Assembly: GCF_009730915.1 (NCBI RefSeq)
Contig: NC_052489.1
Location: 1,612,001 to 1,676,000, forward strand
Reading direction: 5' to 3'
Length of the DNA: 64,000 bases
From: Dioscorea cayenensis subsp. rotundata
Lineage: Eukaryota > Streptophyta > Magnoliopsida > Dioscoreales > Dioscoreaceae
The translations under genes were made by a program, and so were the position numbers. Shown piece by piece: positions 42,320 through 54,175 of this stretch (the stretch's first letter is position 1; each line of letters opens with the position of its first letter). The notes below the pieces were generated by a model. It saw only the letters and a program-made list of their open reading frames with translations, searched no databases and was not told the DNA's origin.

Positions 42320-43903
42320 CTTGCATCCAAGAGTAATTTAGATTTTTAAATGCAAAGTATCAGCATCCCTCTACAGGAAAGATTCCTTCTTTCATTTTCC
42401 TTCCTTTCTGCAAAAAAATACTGTTCATGAGGCAGCACAAAAACATCACAAAGTACTTGCTTTAGTATACACAATGTTCTTATTTTCAAGGGAGCAAGAT
42501 AATTTATTATTATGTTCTGTTCAAATAGCAACATGCATCAGTAAAAGTTTGTTATAGTGCTGCATGTTAGGTATGTGTCCATTTGCACTTCTTTTTTATT
42601 TTCTTAAAAGAAAAAAAATCCCAAAAATTCAAGGATAATACACCAATACAGTAAAAAAATAAACTTAAATTATAGTTAAAAAAATTGATGAAATTATCAA
42701 TAATCTTTTTGATTTATTGATATTTGTTTATTTTCATAAAATATTTATATTTTTATAAAAAAAAACTTGAATCTCAGCTCACATAGATTAAAAATTTAAA
42801 TGAATTAAGATATTAATTTCTCATTTGTGTTTGTTTTTGATGTGCCTTGTTTATTTTATTTTAAAAAATAAAATTTTAAACATGTAAGTATTTACTAAAG
42901 TAATTCATAGTTTTTAATTAGTTAATTTTAAAAATATTGATTTGAAAATACAAATTTTAGTTTTTTTTTATCTATAAAACAGATAAATCACTGTTTATAT
43001 TATTCACAGTGTGTGAGAAAAGATTTAATCTTAGGTATGGGACTCCCACATCTTACAGTCAGAGTTATACAAACTTATGTTTCTCACAATATTGACTTGA
43101 GCTTTTGGGTTGAATCTCGCCGACATAGTATATTTGTTGGTATCTTAAGGTGTTAACTAGTTGATGAAAACATATAAAAAAACAAAACATTGGAAATTAT
43201 ATGACAGTAATGCTTCATTTCAAGTATCAAAACAAAGAAAAGAAGACAACCATGCTCTGCTACATCTCCAAGGAATCTAAGAACAGGTTTTCAAAGAATG
43301 AATGAATGGATGGATGAATGAATGATAAGGTTACTAATTTAAGTTGATTAATTAGCATCTATCAAGATAGCAATGATACACAAGGAAGATTTTGGAGAGT
43401 GGGACATATCTGTTTGTTCTTTTCTTGATTCCTTTGCATGCTTTCAGACAATTGAAAATCAACTTTGATGAGCAATTGACAAATTATTGAAGATAATTTT
43501 ACCTACTGGGGTCTTTCAGCATCATCCTGGAATCTACTTTTACTTATTTCCGAATATATTAAAGCAACAAGCATTCACAAGTACATTATCTACTTCTCTG
43601 CTCTAGTCTTCACCTTTAATTAAAATCTCAATTAAGAGTATTAATTATACTGGTTTTATGTGTGATAATGGAGTGTTTATAAGTAGTTAAATACATGGAC
43701 TAAGATCTTGATTAGATTCTTTTGGTTCTGAAATCACAGGAAAAAGCCAAAAGCAAGCTGCCACCTTCATTAAACAATCTCTGTTTCTTCTGATTTCTGG
43801 AATTTCATTGCTTTCAGAGAAGGAACAGGGGGGATTCAAACATTTCAAAGTTATGTATGTGTTTTTGTGTTTGTGTTTGTGTTTGTTTTTTGTGGTGGGG
43901 CTC

Positions 43904-43934
<31 letters not shown>

Positions 43935-44338
43935 CACATACACACATACATAGACTAAGAATCAAAGCAAAGAAAGAGAGACGTGGGAAACCAGCAAGGA
44001 AACAATGTATATGCTTTTATCTTCTTCTTTTTTTTCTTTTCTTTTCTTTTTTTCTTCTCTCCTTTTGAGAACCAAATTTGATCTGTTTTGCTTTTCTCTG
44101 TTTACTGCCTCAAAGATTCTCTTCCTTTCAAGTCAAAGAAGTGAATGAGAAAAAAGAAAAACAAAAAAACATAAAATAAAATAAATAAAGGAAAGAAAGA
44201 AAAGAGAAGAATAATAGAAGATGGATGATGAGAGGAAAAAGATGAAGCCAAGCTCATGCATATATTCTTCCAGTCTCTTCATTCTCTTCAATTTTTATAT
44301 CTCATGTCTTCAATCTTGAAGACATTTATTTTCAGGAA
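42320..44338. other. Intergenic region upstream of the MYB-CC gene
   Basis: No other gene is seen. The last 500 bp are pyrimidine-rich with a (CTTT)n run near 43905-43933, plausible as promoter and leader. TTTCAG directly before the start codon (44336) could be a splice acceptor after a non-coding first exon. Confidence 0.5.
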
Positions 44339-45391
44339 ATGCAGAGCCAAGTGAGTAGTACAACTACTAATAGTAATCTCTTATCTGTTGATGCAAAGCC
44401 AAGGCTCAAATGGACTAGAGAACTCCATGAACGTTTTGTTCATGCTGTTTCTCAACTTGGAGGAGTTGAGAGTGAGTTTTCATACCTTGTTTATTACTGT
44501 TTTTTTTTCTTTCTCCTTTATATATATACATATATATTGATTATTTTGGATTTGATTGATCAATAGAAGCTACACCAAAATCAGTAATGAGAATGATGGG
44601 AGTTCCTGGACTCACTCTGTATCATTTGAAGAGTCACTTGCAGAAATACAGACTTTCAAAGATTAGAGATCATGACAGCAAAAAACAAGGTAGATTTCTG
44701 AAATCTAATCCAACATTAATCCTGTTTTTCTTATTTCCTAATCTTTTGCTTCTCTGTTTTATCAGAGATTTGTGAGCTTGATGATGCATGCAAACAACAG
44801 TCCATGAATGAGTAAGAAAATTAACAGAAAAAAAAATGAGAATAATATTCATTCTTGGTAGAATGAATTGATCCTGAATTTTTAATTCTTGTTCCAGGAC
44901 TGTGTTAAGAATCCAAATGGAAGTGCAGAGGAAATTGCAGGAACAAATAGAGGTAAAGAAAAAGAACATGATAGATTTTGTAGCAGTAGTGATTTGTGAA
45001 TTGAGTTTTATAATTGAATGAACAGGTACAGAAGCACTTGCAAATAAGAATTGAAGCACAAGGGAAGTATCTGCAGGCAGTGTTGAGAAAAGCACAAGAA
45101 ACACTGGCAAGTTATGCATCAAATTCAATGGGAGTTGAAGAAGCAAAAGCAGAGATAACAGAGCTGGTTTGTGCAGTGGATAGTGAGTGTTTGAGCTCTG
45201 GTTTCATGGTGACAAAGAGAGAGACAAGACAACAGCATGGTGATTGCTCCATTGATAGTTGCTTGACAACCTGTGAGAAGACAGAAGGGAATAATGAAGA
45301 GTTTGGTGAGACTAATCCAGATTGCAGGAAAGTATGTGATCAAGAGGAACAGAGATTTCAAGAGAAACAAGAGTTTGATCTTAATAGTTAG
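44339..45391 (+). CDS. MYB-CC (PHR1-like, GARP) transcription factor
   Basis: Five coding exons join in frame to about 240 residues: 44339-44471, 44567-44689, 44766-44811, 44898-44952 and 45026-45391. The GARP/MYB-like DNA-binding domain runs from P-R-L-K-W-T-R-E-L-H-E-R-F to S-H-L-Q-K-Y-R-L (residues ~20-75), split by intron 1 at K-A-T-P-K. The coiled-coil MYB-CC domain follows (Q-M-E-V-Q-R-K-L-Q-E-Q, then R-I-E-A-Q-G-K-Y-L-Q). The C-terminus is acidic and glutamate rich. Family members bind P1BS-like GNATATNC sites, and several control phosphate-starvation genes; the specific role here is unknown. The start ATG is the first in frame, close to the domain as in short PHL proteins. Confidence 0.92.
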
Positions 45392-47232
45392 CTTGGGTTT
45401 CTTTTTTCCCTTCTTTCTTTTTTAATCTTTTTAAATGTAATTTGTGTGTATGGGATATGAATAGAATGGGGAATCTGACAAAGGTTTGCAGATGTGGTGT
45501 TTGAATTGGATGTATGACATGGAGAATGAAATGAGTTGATTGTTTTTGTCTTTTAAAAAAGGAATCTACCATTTTCATTGAAATAAAAGAGATTTAATTT
45601 TATAAAGTTTAATAAATTGGAAAGAAACAAATATAAAAATAAGTAATCAAAGAAAAACTTCCAAACTATACTGTAGAAAAGAAAGTGAAGTATCAACCTT
45701 TACTTTTTTTTTTTTAACAAAAACGTGAATAAACTATAGTTTTATTATATAGAAAAGAAATGACTATGTGACAATGCTAAAAGAATTAGACCAATAAACT
45801 AATAATATAGGATAAAGTCTAGACATTTGCTAGGTATGAATATGAATATTCTGGCTTTTGGTCCAATGGTATAATGAATTCACTCTGTAAAATTTGGTTT
45901 ATATGACTTTAATTGTTCAGATCCGAAACGCATTGAATATTATTGTGACAAAAGTCCTTGATTATGAATGTGAACTTACAACATAATTCTTGTGTCAACC
46001 AATGAAAGTGTGTTAACAGACTATCATTGTTCTCATGTTTATGCTCCTAATTATATATGCAATAGGTACAATTATAAAAAAAATAATAATTATATAGTTG
46101 CACAACCAAAGGTCATTAAAATAAAGAAACTTCCTGCTAAAAACAAGTAGTTTGGCTAATTTACTATGGGAAGTTTAATCTGTTGGTGAGTTAGGACAGG
46201 ACATTTAAAAGATAGTTTTCTACTTGTTTGTGCATGGTTGGGTCTTTTTGATGGTGTGAGAGTAGAGCATCAAACCACCAACTCAAAGTAAGGGGGGTTG
46301 AGTTGAGTCTGAGTCACGCCCACTCAAACCTTCACATAAAATTCATTGCAACAACAGCATTATAAGTGCAATTCAAGCAAGATTTTATGGGTTTTTTTTT
46401 CTTGTGTTTTAGTTTAATCTTACTGTTTGCTTTTGACCAAACTTGGTGTTTTTATCTATATAATATTGTTGAACTGTTAGTTTAGTTAGTTTAATAAATT
46501 CTATGATTGTATTTTAAAATTTTTTAATCATATATTGGCATTCCATTTTCATTTTTATTAAAAAAAAATAAAAGAGACGGATTACTCTCTAGAAACCATT
46601 GACATAGTAGATCATTTTTGTAAAGTAGCACGATCATATTGACGATCAGGTTAATATGTGAGTATGATTTTTATTAATACATGAACATGACTTGTCATAT
46701 TCTCATTTTTATTATACATAAAAATTACATTAATTACTGTGCCTAAATGTACATTAATCTTTAAGAAAAAATTTGGTAAATATTTTGGCAATAAAAATGA
46801 AATATCATCTTTAATGTCTCTTTAGGAAAAAAAAAAAAGGAAATTACTGTGACCCTCTCTAAAATTATGAAAATTATTATTTATTATTATATATGTCCAA
46901 TTTAATGTTTAATGCAAGGAAAAAATATATATAAAAAAAATAGTAGTGGTAAATCATTCGCAATTTTATTTTTGTGACAAAATGAACAAGCATGCACACT
47001 CACCCAATGAATACAAATTCGTTCAGACAGTGGGACATGTTTTGATTTAAAAAATTTATCAAAAATATATTTTGTTAAAATAAAATAAAAATTATTTGAT
47101 AGGAGAGAGCTCATGCATATTCATTAAATAAATAACCTACAAGAATTTTTGGAGACAGAATTTTTTTCCTTGGCAATGCAGTTCATTTCTTGAAAATTTA
47201 CCAATCACTCCTTGTTTGCCACAACAGAGATT
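45392..47232. other. Intergenic, no gene recognised
   Basis: AT-rich; only short non-conserved frames are present. The start is the MYB-CC 3' UTR. Confidence 0.5.
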
Positions 47233-48230
47233 TAAAAAAAAATAAAATAAAAAAAAATAAAAAAATAAATGATAAACCACATTCATTAATAAAAGATAGA
47301 ACATGAAAATAACATAACATGAGCTAAGGCTCTACAAAAGCATCTATCAGAAGTGGGATGAGAATGACAATTAAAAAAAAAAACAGAGAGAAAAGAGTGG
47401 AACCTAAAGGAAGGGGAGTTCCTTTAGGGGTACAATGGCATCAAAATAAAGACTAGCCCTCGCCTAGTGAAGGAGGTCGCGATGCCGGGGCACCGTATCT
47501 CTGGTGGCTAGAAAATTCAGACTCCTCTTGATCTTTGACATTGATTCCTCAAGTTTCGTCTTTTTTGAATTTAGAGCTGCATTGAACCATAACAGTAACA
47601 TACGATCAATTTTCAAAATAATGGAACCAATCGAAAGATAATTAGAAGTGAAAATGCGTACATTTCTTTCAAGGCAAATGTTCCAATTGATAGCCCTCAC
47701 AAGCATATCCCAAAACGGGATTAAGGATTTCACCACCTTTCTCCTCCAATCCCCCACAGGTCTTTGAGATGCGTAGGATTATGACAGACCCCAAAAAGGT
47801 GTCCAAAGTAGTTCCAAATATGCGAGACAAAAGGGCAAAGGATGAGATGATCAGCGGTCTCAATTGCCTCATGATACAACACACAAGTAGCAGTCTGAAT
47901 GTGATTACATTTACGTAGGGCTAAGTTCTCAAGTGTCAAAATCTTGTTGTCCCAAAGCAAGCAAGTTAAAAAGGTTAGAGTAAAAACTTTTCAGGATGAC
48001 AGGTGTCTAAAGACATCGCAAGCCTCTATCATTCAAGAAGTTGTATAAAGATTTCACCATAAAACTACCATTAGCCGTAAGATTTCAACATTTTTCCACG
48101 GTAGCACTGATAAGGTTACTCAAAGCTAGGAAATCATTTATGGAGATCCCAGGCATCCTGTTTACAAAATTCCAGGCCAAATGTCTACCGGGGGCACGAC
48201 CTTCAACGCAATTTTCCAACAAAAAAAGAG
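47233..48230 (-). mobile_element. 5'-truncated L1 with ORF2 C-terminus
   Basis: The minus-strand frame near 47960-47740 encodes the zf-RVT region (N-K-I-L-T-L-E-N-L-A, C-V-L-Y-H, L-C-P-F-V). It closely matches the L1 at 15057-15200 (N-K-I-L-T-L-E-N-L-A, C-V-L-C-H). The following segment (47757-47464, N-W-N-I-C-L-E-R-N) is in another frame after a G run at 47754. The 3' end resembles GTGGTTTATCATTTATTTTT. Upstream of 47960 the reading is interrupted. The right edge is approximate. Confidence 0.8.
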
Positions 48231-48643
48231 CAGAGACCCCATGGAGAATAAAAACTTTTGTATTTGTTTTATAGATTTGATCTAGTTCTGAACCCCCACT
48301 CTTCTTTAGTTATAAAGAAATTTTGGTTCCAAAACTTCCAAGTTTTAAAAGATATTTTTTTTTTAAAATACATCTTTTTTTTTTTTTACATTACTATATT
48401 ATCACTTGTTCAAAAAATAACAATAATTAAATTGTCTTAAGAATCTAAATAAATATCATTTATCAAAGTCATTTTATAGGAAAGAAAACAAGCCACACAT
48501 ACACCAATCCATGATTCTTCAATCTCCATAATATTAAAAGAAAAATCCAAATTATTTATTTATTTCCACATATATATATATATATATATATAAATTAATA
48601 ATTATCATTAATTAAAAACTAAATAAATAAATAAATAAAAAAA
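48231..48643. other. Non-coding spacer
   Basis: AT-rich with a (TA)n tract at 48572-48592; includes the 3' flank of the RING gene. Confidence 0.5.
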
Positions 48644-49156
48644 TCACTCTGGATCTCCATCGCCTTCATCACTGTGACTCCGGCCTCGACTCCCAAACCC
48701 TAAAAACCAAAGCTCCCTCTCCCAGCTCTTATCGGATCCTCTCCGCTCCTCCACCGGCATCCGATAACGGCAAATCGGGCACGATCCATGGATCCGCAAC
48801 CACCTCTCTATACACCTTTCATGGTACCTATGCCCACACGGCATCTCCTTCACCGCTTCCACCGCCACCATCATCGCATCCAAGCACACCGAGCACTCCT
48901 CCTCCACCTCTTCCCCGCCCTCCACCCTCCTCATCGCCTCGATCGACGCCTTCGACGCCGGCGGCACGCCACCGGAACTAAGGATCTCCGACACCAGCTC
49001 CATCCCGCCTTGCAAGATCACCATCCCCTGTGTCAACGGGTTCACCAGCACCACCCGATCTGACGGCGGAGGCCCTACCACGCCGATGATGATCGGAAAG
49101 AACCTCGCCCTCGTCCGACCGCCATCTTCAGCGCCGATCTCCGGCTCGGACGCCAT
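48644..49156 (-). CDS. RING-H2 zinc-finger protein, probable E3 ubiquitin ligase
   Basis: An intronless frame of 170 residues. The RING-H2 domain (residues ~88-134) has the full metal-ligand pattern C-X2-C-X15-C-X1-H-X2-H-X2-C-X10-C-X2-C, with the tryptophan (E-R-W-L) expected to contact the E2 enzyme. The N-terminal ~85 residues contain no transmembrane segment; R-F-F-P-I-I-I-G-V-V is only a short hydrophobic patch. It therefore looks like a small soluble RING-H2 ligase and not an ATL-type membrane one. GC content is clearly higher than in the flanks, as often seen in intronless monocot genes. The substrate is unknown. The ATG at 49156 is the first in frame. Confidence 0.9.
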   Translation of the reverse strand: MASEPEIGAEDGGRTRARFFPIIIGVVGPPPSDRVVLVNPLTQGMVILQGGMELVSEILSSGGVPPASKASIEAMRRVEGGEEVEEECSVCLDAMMVAVEAVKEMPCGHRYHERCIERWLRIHGSCPICRYRMPVEERRGSDKSWERELWFLGFGSRGRSHSDEGDGDPE

Positions 49157-49727
49157 TAGCCCTAGAAATTTTTAGACCAGTGGGATGATGATGATGATGA
49201 TGTGATGAATGAAGGGGAGATGGGTTTAATATCGATTGGAAGAATCTAGTGGTTCTGTGGATAGGATCAAGTTCTGAGTGTGGGTCCCGCCGGATCTCTT
49301 CAGCCGTCGGATTCAGGTAAGTTGTTTCTCTGGTTTTCCTATTGCTTTATCTGGTGCCATTCGTAACTGTGGGCGTAGATATTTCTATGCTTTAGGATGC
49401 GGACGAATCGATAAGTTACTTTTATTATTTATCTTTTATTTTTTTAATCTACTTTTAATAGTTTACATTATCGTAGTCTTGATTGACACAAGGGAATATA
49501 TTTTAGTATTTAAACATCTTGAAAATTCAAATAGCATATATATATATGTATGTATGAGAGAGAGATACACACTCAAAGAGAGCCATGAAGGACGAGGAGC
49601 GTAATGTGACAAATTAGGGAATGGAGTACACTAATTTTTGTTCAAATCAAATTAAGCTACCTAAAGAATTGTTCATATACTGGAAAGAATAAAAAGGGAG
49701 GGTACAAAAGGAATGGTTTCATGGTTG
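49157..49727. other. Spacer between the RING gene and CslA gene 1
   Basis: The two minus-strand genes are separated by under 600 bp, which must hold the RING promoter and the CslA 3' UTR. No coding signal. Confidence 0.5.
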
Positions 49728-51844
49728 CTAAGAATTGGAAGTGTGTCTACCAACAAAACCAACGCCCATGATGAAAAATGCGAGCGCTTGGAGGTAGATG
49801 TATATGAAGTAGTAGTTTACTCCATAGATGACGTCATAGCTTGCGCAAAGCAAGAGGAAGAATCCAAATCTAAGCTCGGAGTAGTTGAGCCTGGAACAAA
49901 AAAGATGGAAGATTAGAAGAAAGAGCTTTTAAGTTGTAACTGGACATATATGATGGATGAGTTTTCTTGAGTTTTATTACCTTTCTTTGAACCTGGAAGG
50001 TGGTTTTTCTAGTATTTGATTTTCGGGTTTTGCCCTGATAGCACCTCCGAGCTTCTCAGTAACAACCCATTCGTTGGCACTCTTTGCTTCCAAAAGACCA
50101 ATCATTGTTGCTTTCATGCGATGCATAGACATAACATTCTCGAACAAAATCCATAATGGCATCAGATGAATAAAGCTGCATAAAATGCAACCGATGCATA
50201 AGTTAGAAATTTGGTGAGGAAAACAAAAGAGATATTAAGTAGAGACAAAGAAATTTTATCCGAACCTTGTATTTCTGATGGCATTGAGAAGAGTGATTGT
50301 CGTAGGGATATGCACAACCATCCATATGGGTATATTGACCTCTGGAATTAGCGCAGATGCTGGAACTACCACACAGTAGAGGAAGAAGGTGACAACATGG
50401 GCAACAACCTTCCTCACGATGAAGAAGCTGTAGAGAACATAAAGCTTCTTCCATAGGGATACATCCTGTTTCACAATGGAGACAATAAGTGAAGTGGTAC
50501 AAATATTCTTAGCTCCGTGAAATAATGAAGTTTCACCTTTGCCCTCATTATATCGAATGCGACTTTCCTAAATAAATTCGCAGCTCCACAAGTCCAACGA
50601 TGCTGCTGATGACGGTATGCCTTGAAGTTACTAGGTAATTCACTTTTAACCTGCAAACATTGCCTCAGGTTAAATAATATCTCATGACACTTCATTCAAC
50701 CACATGCTGTAAAATGGTATAAATGTTCTCATATTTCTGTGGATCTTCCACTCTGCAGGAATGTTGATAAGAAATGAACTCACCTTCACGTCACCAACAT
50801 ATAAGAACTTCCACCCTTTGAGAATTGCTCGAACAGCCAAGTCCATGTCTTCTACTGTGGTGCGATCCTCCCAACCGCCAGCTTCATTTAAGGCTGATAT
50901 TCTCCATACACCAGCAGTCCCTATAATCCATAGATTTGTAAGATGAGTTTCTATTTTAGTATCTCTGTGTGGCATACTAAGCACAATGAATAGCCTACCA
51001 TTGAAACCGAAGAAGGCAAATGTGCATGAACCTGCTTCCTGCTCCACTTTGAAGTGGTAATCTAGAGACATCCTCTGTATCCTTGTCATCAGGCACTCAC
51101 CAAAATTAACTGCAAAATCGCCCGGGAAATTCCATATCAGCATCTTCCTGTCAATTGCACAATAGATATATATCAGAACTACTGCTAAAGTTTCCTTCTC
51201 ATCCCTCTTTTGATTTCTAGGATTTTCCAGGCAAAACAGGGCACTAAGCTTCCTTATGCACATGCTATAAGTTTGATTGCGTTAACAAATAAGGCATGAC
51301 CATCAAAATTTCTCTCGTAACTAGTGAAACTATGTTACATACAGCAGAGTGAGAAATCCTTACTTTCAAATTATTAATTTTATTCCTGTTTAATATGGCT
51401 TTCAATTAAAATATAATAATTGTCTATGGACTTCTTGGGCCTCTAACCATAGATTTAGATTTTCTGCTATAGTATCATTGAATTGCAATAATTTGATGGG
51501 TTGGGTTGCATGAGTACTTGTGAATTTGAACAAGGGACAACTGAAAGCTGAATCTGTAGCTTACCAAATTCCCAACGTGCTTGAACAAGAGCAATCTTAG
51601 GATTATTGACAAGGAAAGGGACAGTTCTCATTAGAAAGTCAGGCTCAGGCTGGAAATCAGAGTCAAAGATAGCCACAAAGTCACATTGGTGAACGTAGCT
51701 ATGCTCCATTCCTTCCTTCAAGGCACCTGCCTTGTAACCTTTCCTGTTATTTCTCACTTCATAATGTATGTTCATTCCCTTGCTTGCCCAAGCATTGCAT
51801 TCAAGCTCCACCATGGCCTTTAGTCAAAGGAAATGCCATGATTA

Positions 51845-51905
<61 letters not shown>

Positions 51906-52688
51906 GCTAACATGAGTAATATTCTAAAATGTAGATATATCCAAAAGCATCCAAATAGGAAGATGCTTCTCATATTGAGTATTTTGGTGAAGTTATACAG
52001 CAATTGATGTGAGCACCATACTTGCCACTAAAATGCCTTATGTTATCAATAAATGATACGACTAACCCTTTCAGCGGGTATTATTTGTCATTAGGTGGGA
52101 GAGAAATGATGTAAATCTGAATTCATTATCAAGTGAATGTTTTTAATTTTAATGTAGCTGTCAGATTAACAACCATAATTTAACAAGGTCCATTGTCAAC
52201 TCCCCTACTAGACCTTCATTAGAGGACTATGGAATGCCTAGTTGACCCATTGGCATACTTTAGACTTGAACAAATCCTATAGAACTATATAATAGCCAGT
52301 TTTGAATTCAAAGAGCTTGGTTGGTTTTTTAAGGTGAAGGGAAAGAAGACAATTCCAATCATATAGTATTGAAACATGTCCATCATTTTCCATATTTAAT
52401 TAGCTAGCAGTCCATGTGCAAAGGCTATTCATATGAAAAAATTTTAATGCAATGTTTATCAGGCAAACTCTCTTTCAAACACTTTTGTTGGCCACTTATT
52501 CTAGGTCAAGAAAGAACAACACAAAGCAAAAGATAAATTTTCTTGCATCACTCAATATCCACACGCACACACATACAACCCATTACAGGACTATAGAATG
52601 CCTACTTGATCCATTGGTAGAATATTTTAGGCTTGAACAAATTCTTTAGAACTATATAATGGCCATATTTGAATGTCAAGGAGGGTGG

Positions 52689-52736
<48 letters not shown>

Positions 52737-54175
52737 AGGGGAAGGAAGATCATCCAGGCACCATTGAAACATGGCTACCAACTCCCTCAATTAAATATCT
52801 AGCAGCCCATGTACATATGATATTATTTATTAGCGGGAATATTCTAATATTATGTGAATGGACAACACTCTCTTCCAAAAAGTCCCCTTGGCCGCTTATT
52901 CCAGATGAGGACAGAACAACACCAAGAAAAGGAGAGAGGTCTATAGACACACATTCTCTATCTAGAGTTTGTTAACTTGCAATTACCATACAAAATTTAG
53001 ACAATACCAATTACAATTTTATCAATTTGTCAATAGTTTCGGCCGCGCGCGGATTACACAAATTCAATGCTAGCAGTTAATTACACTTTGACCATTTCAT
53101 TTGCGAATATGCTAATAGTTTCAGAATAGAATATCTCTAACTTTCCAATTTTTTACAGTGGTGACATGTTGCTTGTACCTATCTTGTTATCTCTTTTGCT
53201 TGTCAATCAGCTGCATGAACAGGTCGAGTTTTTTATAAAGGGCCAACCTAATCCACATTGGTTCAGCTATCTAGTCAGAACTCAGAACCCATACCAAAAA
53301 CCCTAATTAACAATGAAATAAAAATACAAAAAAAATGTCCTGCCAAGCCAATCCATGTGGTGGCTTCCAGTACAAAAATCAAATCTCGCACCTTTTCCTC
53401 ATCTTTCCAACAAAATCACACCTCTTAAATTCAATTCAGTAAAATCTCTACACAGTACACAGTTCAAGCAAGCAAATTGGTAAATGTAATTAATTTGAGC
53501 ATGAGGTACCTTGACAATTGGATCTGTGGAATCATCCAGCACTTGGATTATGAACCTGTCCGGCGGCCATGCCAATCCACAAGCAGCTCCAATTGACAAC
53601 TTATACACCTTCAAATCAAACATTACATCAAATCCAAATCAAACCCCTCATTCACTTGGGTTTATTATCATAACAAAAACCCTAATTCCAATTTCTCTTA
53701 CCTCTTTCTCATTGAACATGGGGATCTGAACAAGCACCATAGGATAGACGGAAGTCCCAATCTCCGGATCCTCCTTCAAAGCCTCCCATTTGTACCTGAT
53801 CTCCGGCTTCCTCCTCAAAATCTTCACCCCAAGACTCACCAAACTCATGAACACAAACTCCACCAGCAGCATCAACGACATAACCATACACAACACCATC
53901 GCCACTCTCATCACCGGCGCCACCACCATCCCTCTCACCAAAACCCACACCTCCACAATCTTCTCCCAAGCCCCATCCATCCCAAACCCTTCATACGATG
54001 ATACATTAAGCAAACCTACAAAGTTACCTGCGTTGACGCCATCGGAGAACCAGATCGCCGGACCATCAACGAAAACATCCATACTGAGATTAAACTCCAT
54101 GCCTTTGGATCCCAAAACAATGGAGAAAATCAAGATCAAAAGCAGCACCATGGATTCCAATGCCCTCATCTTCAT
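49728..54175 (-). CDS. CSLA: Cellulose synthase-like A, gene 1 (glucomannan 4-beta-mannosyltransferase)
   Basis: A Golgi GT2 enzyme that polymerises mannosyl (and glucosyl) units from GDP-sugars into (gluco)mannan. Nine coding exons join in frame: 54175-53702, 53608-53510, 51817-51565, 51109-50999, 50920-50784, 50650-50537, 50465-50266, 50175-49981 and 49890-49728, about 581 residues. All processive GT2 signatures are present: D-D-S-T-D (residues ~183-187), D-S-D (~243-245), V-E-D (~335-337) and Q-Q-H-R-W (~373-377). Hydrophobic segments lie at the N-terminus (two) and C-terminus (four or more), with the catalytic domain between. CslC proteins are longer, so CslA fits better. An ATG at 54253 would add 26 low-complexity residues; I prefer 54175. 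Intron 2 is unusually long (1.7 kb) and contains a duplication. Confidence 0.93.
51847..51900. repeat. (AAT)n microsatellite
   Basis: About 18 trinucleotide units in intron 2 of CslA gene 1, close to the exon 3 acceptor. Confidence 0.97.
52224..52945. repeat. ~330-bp direct duplication in CslA intron 2
   Basis: Copies at about 52224-52535 and 52588-52945 share GGACTAT(G/A)GAATGCCTA, AGAACTATATAAT and AAGAACAACAC-like blocks. They differ at many positions, so the duplication is old. The second copy has gained a (GT)n run at 52694-52734. Confidence 0.85.

Noticed and set aside
52694..52734. CRISPR-like or structured repeat
   Set aside because: Simple (GT)n microsatellite in a plant intron.
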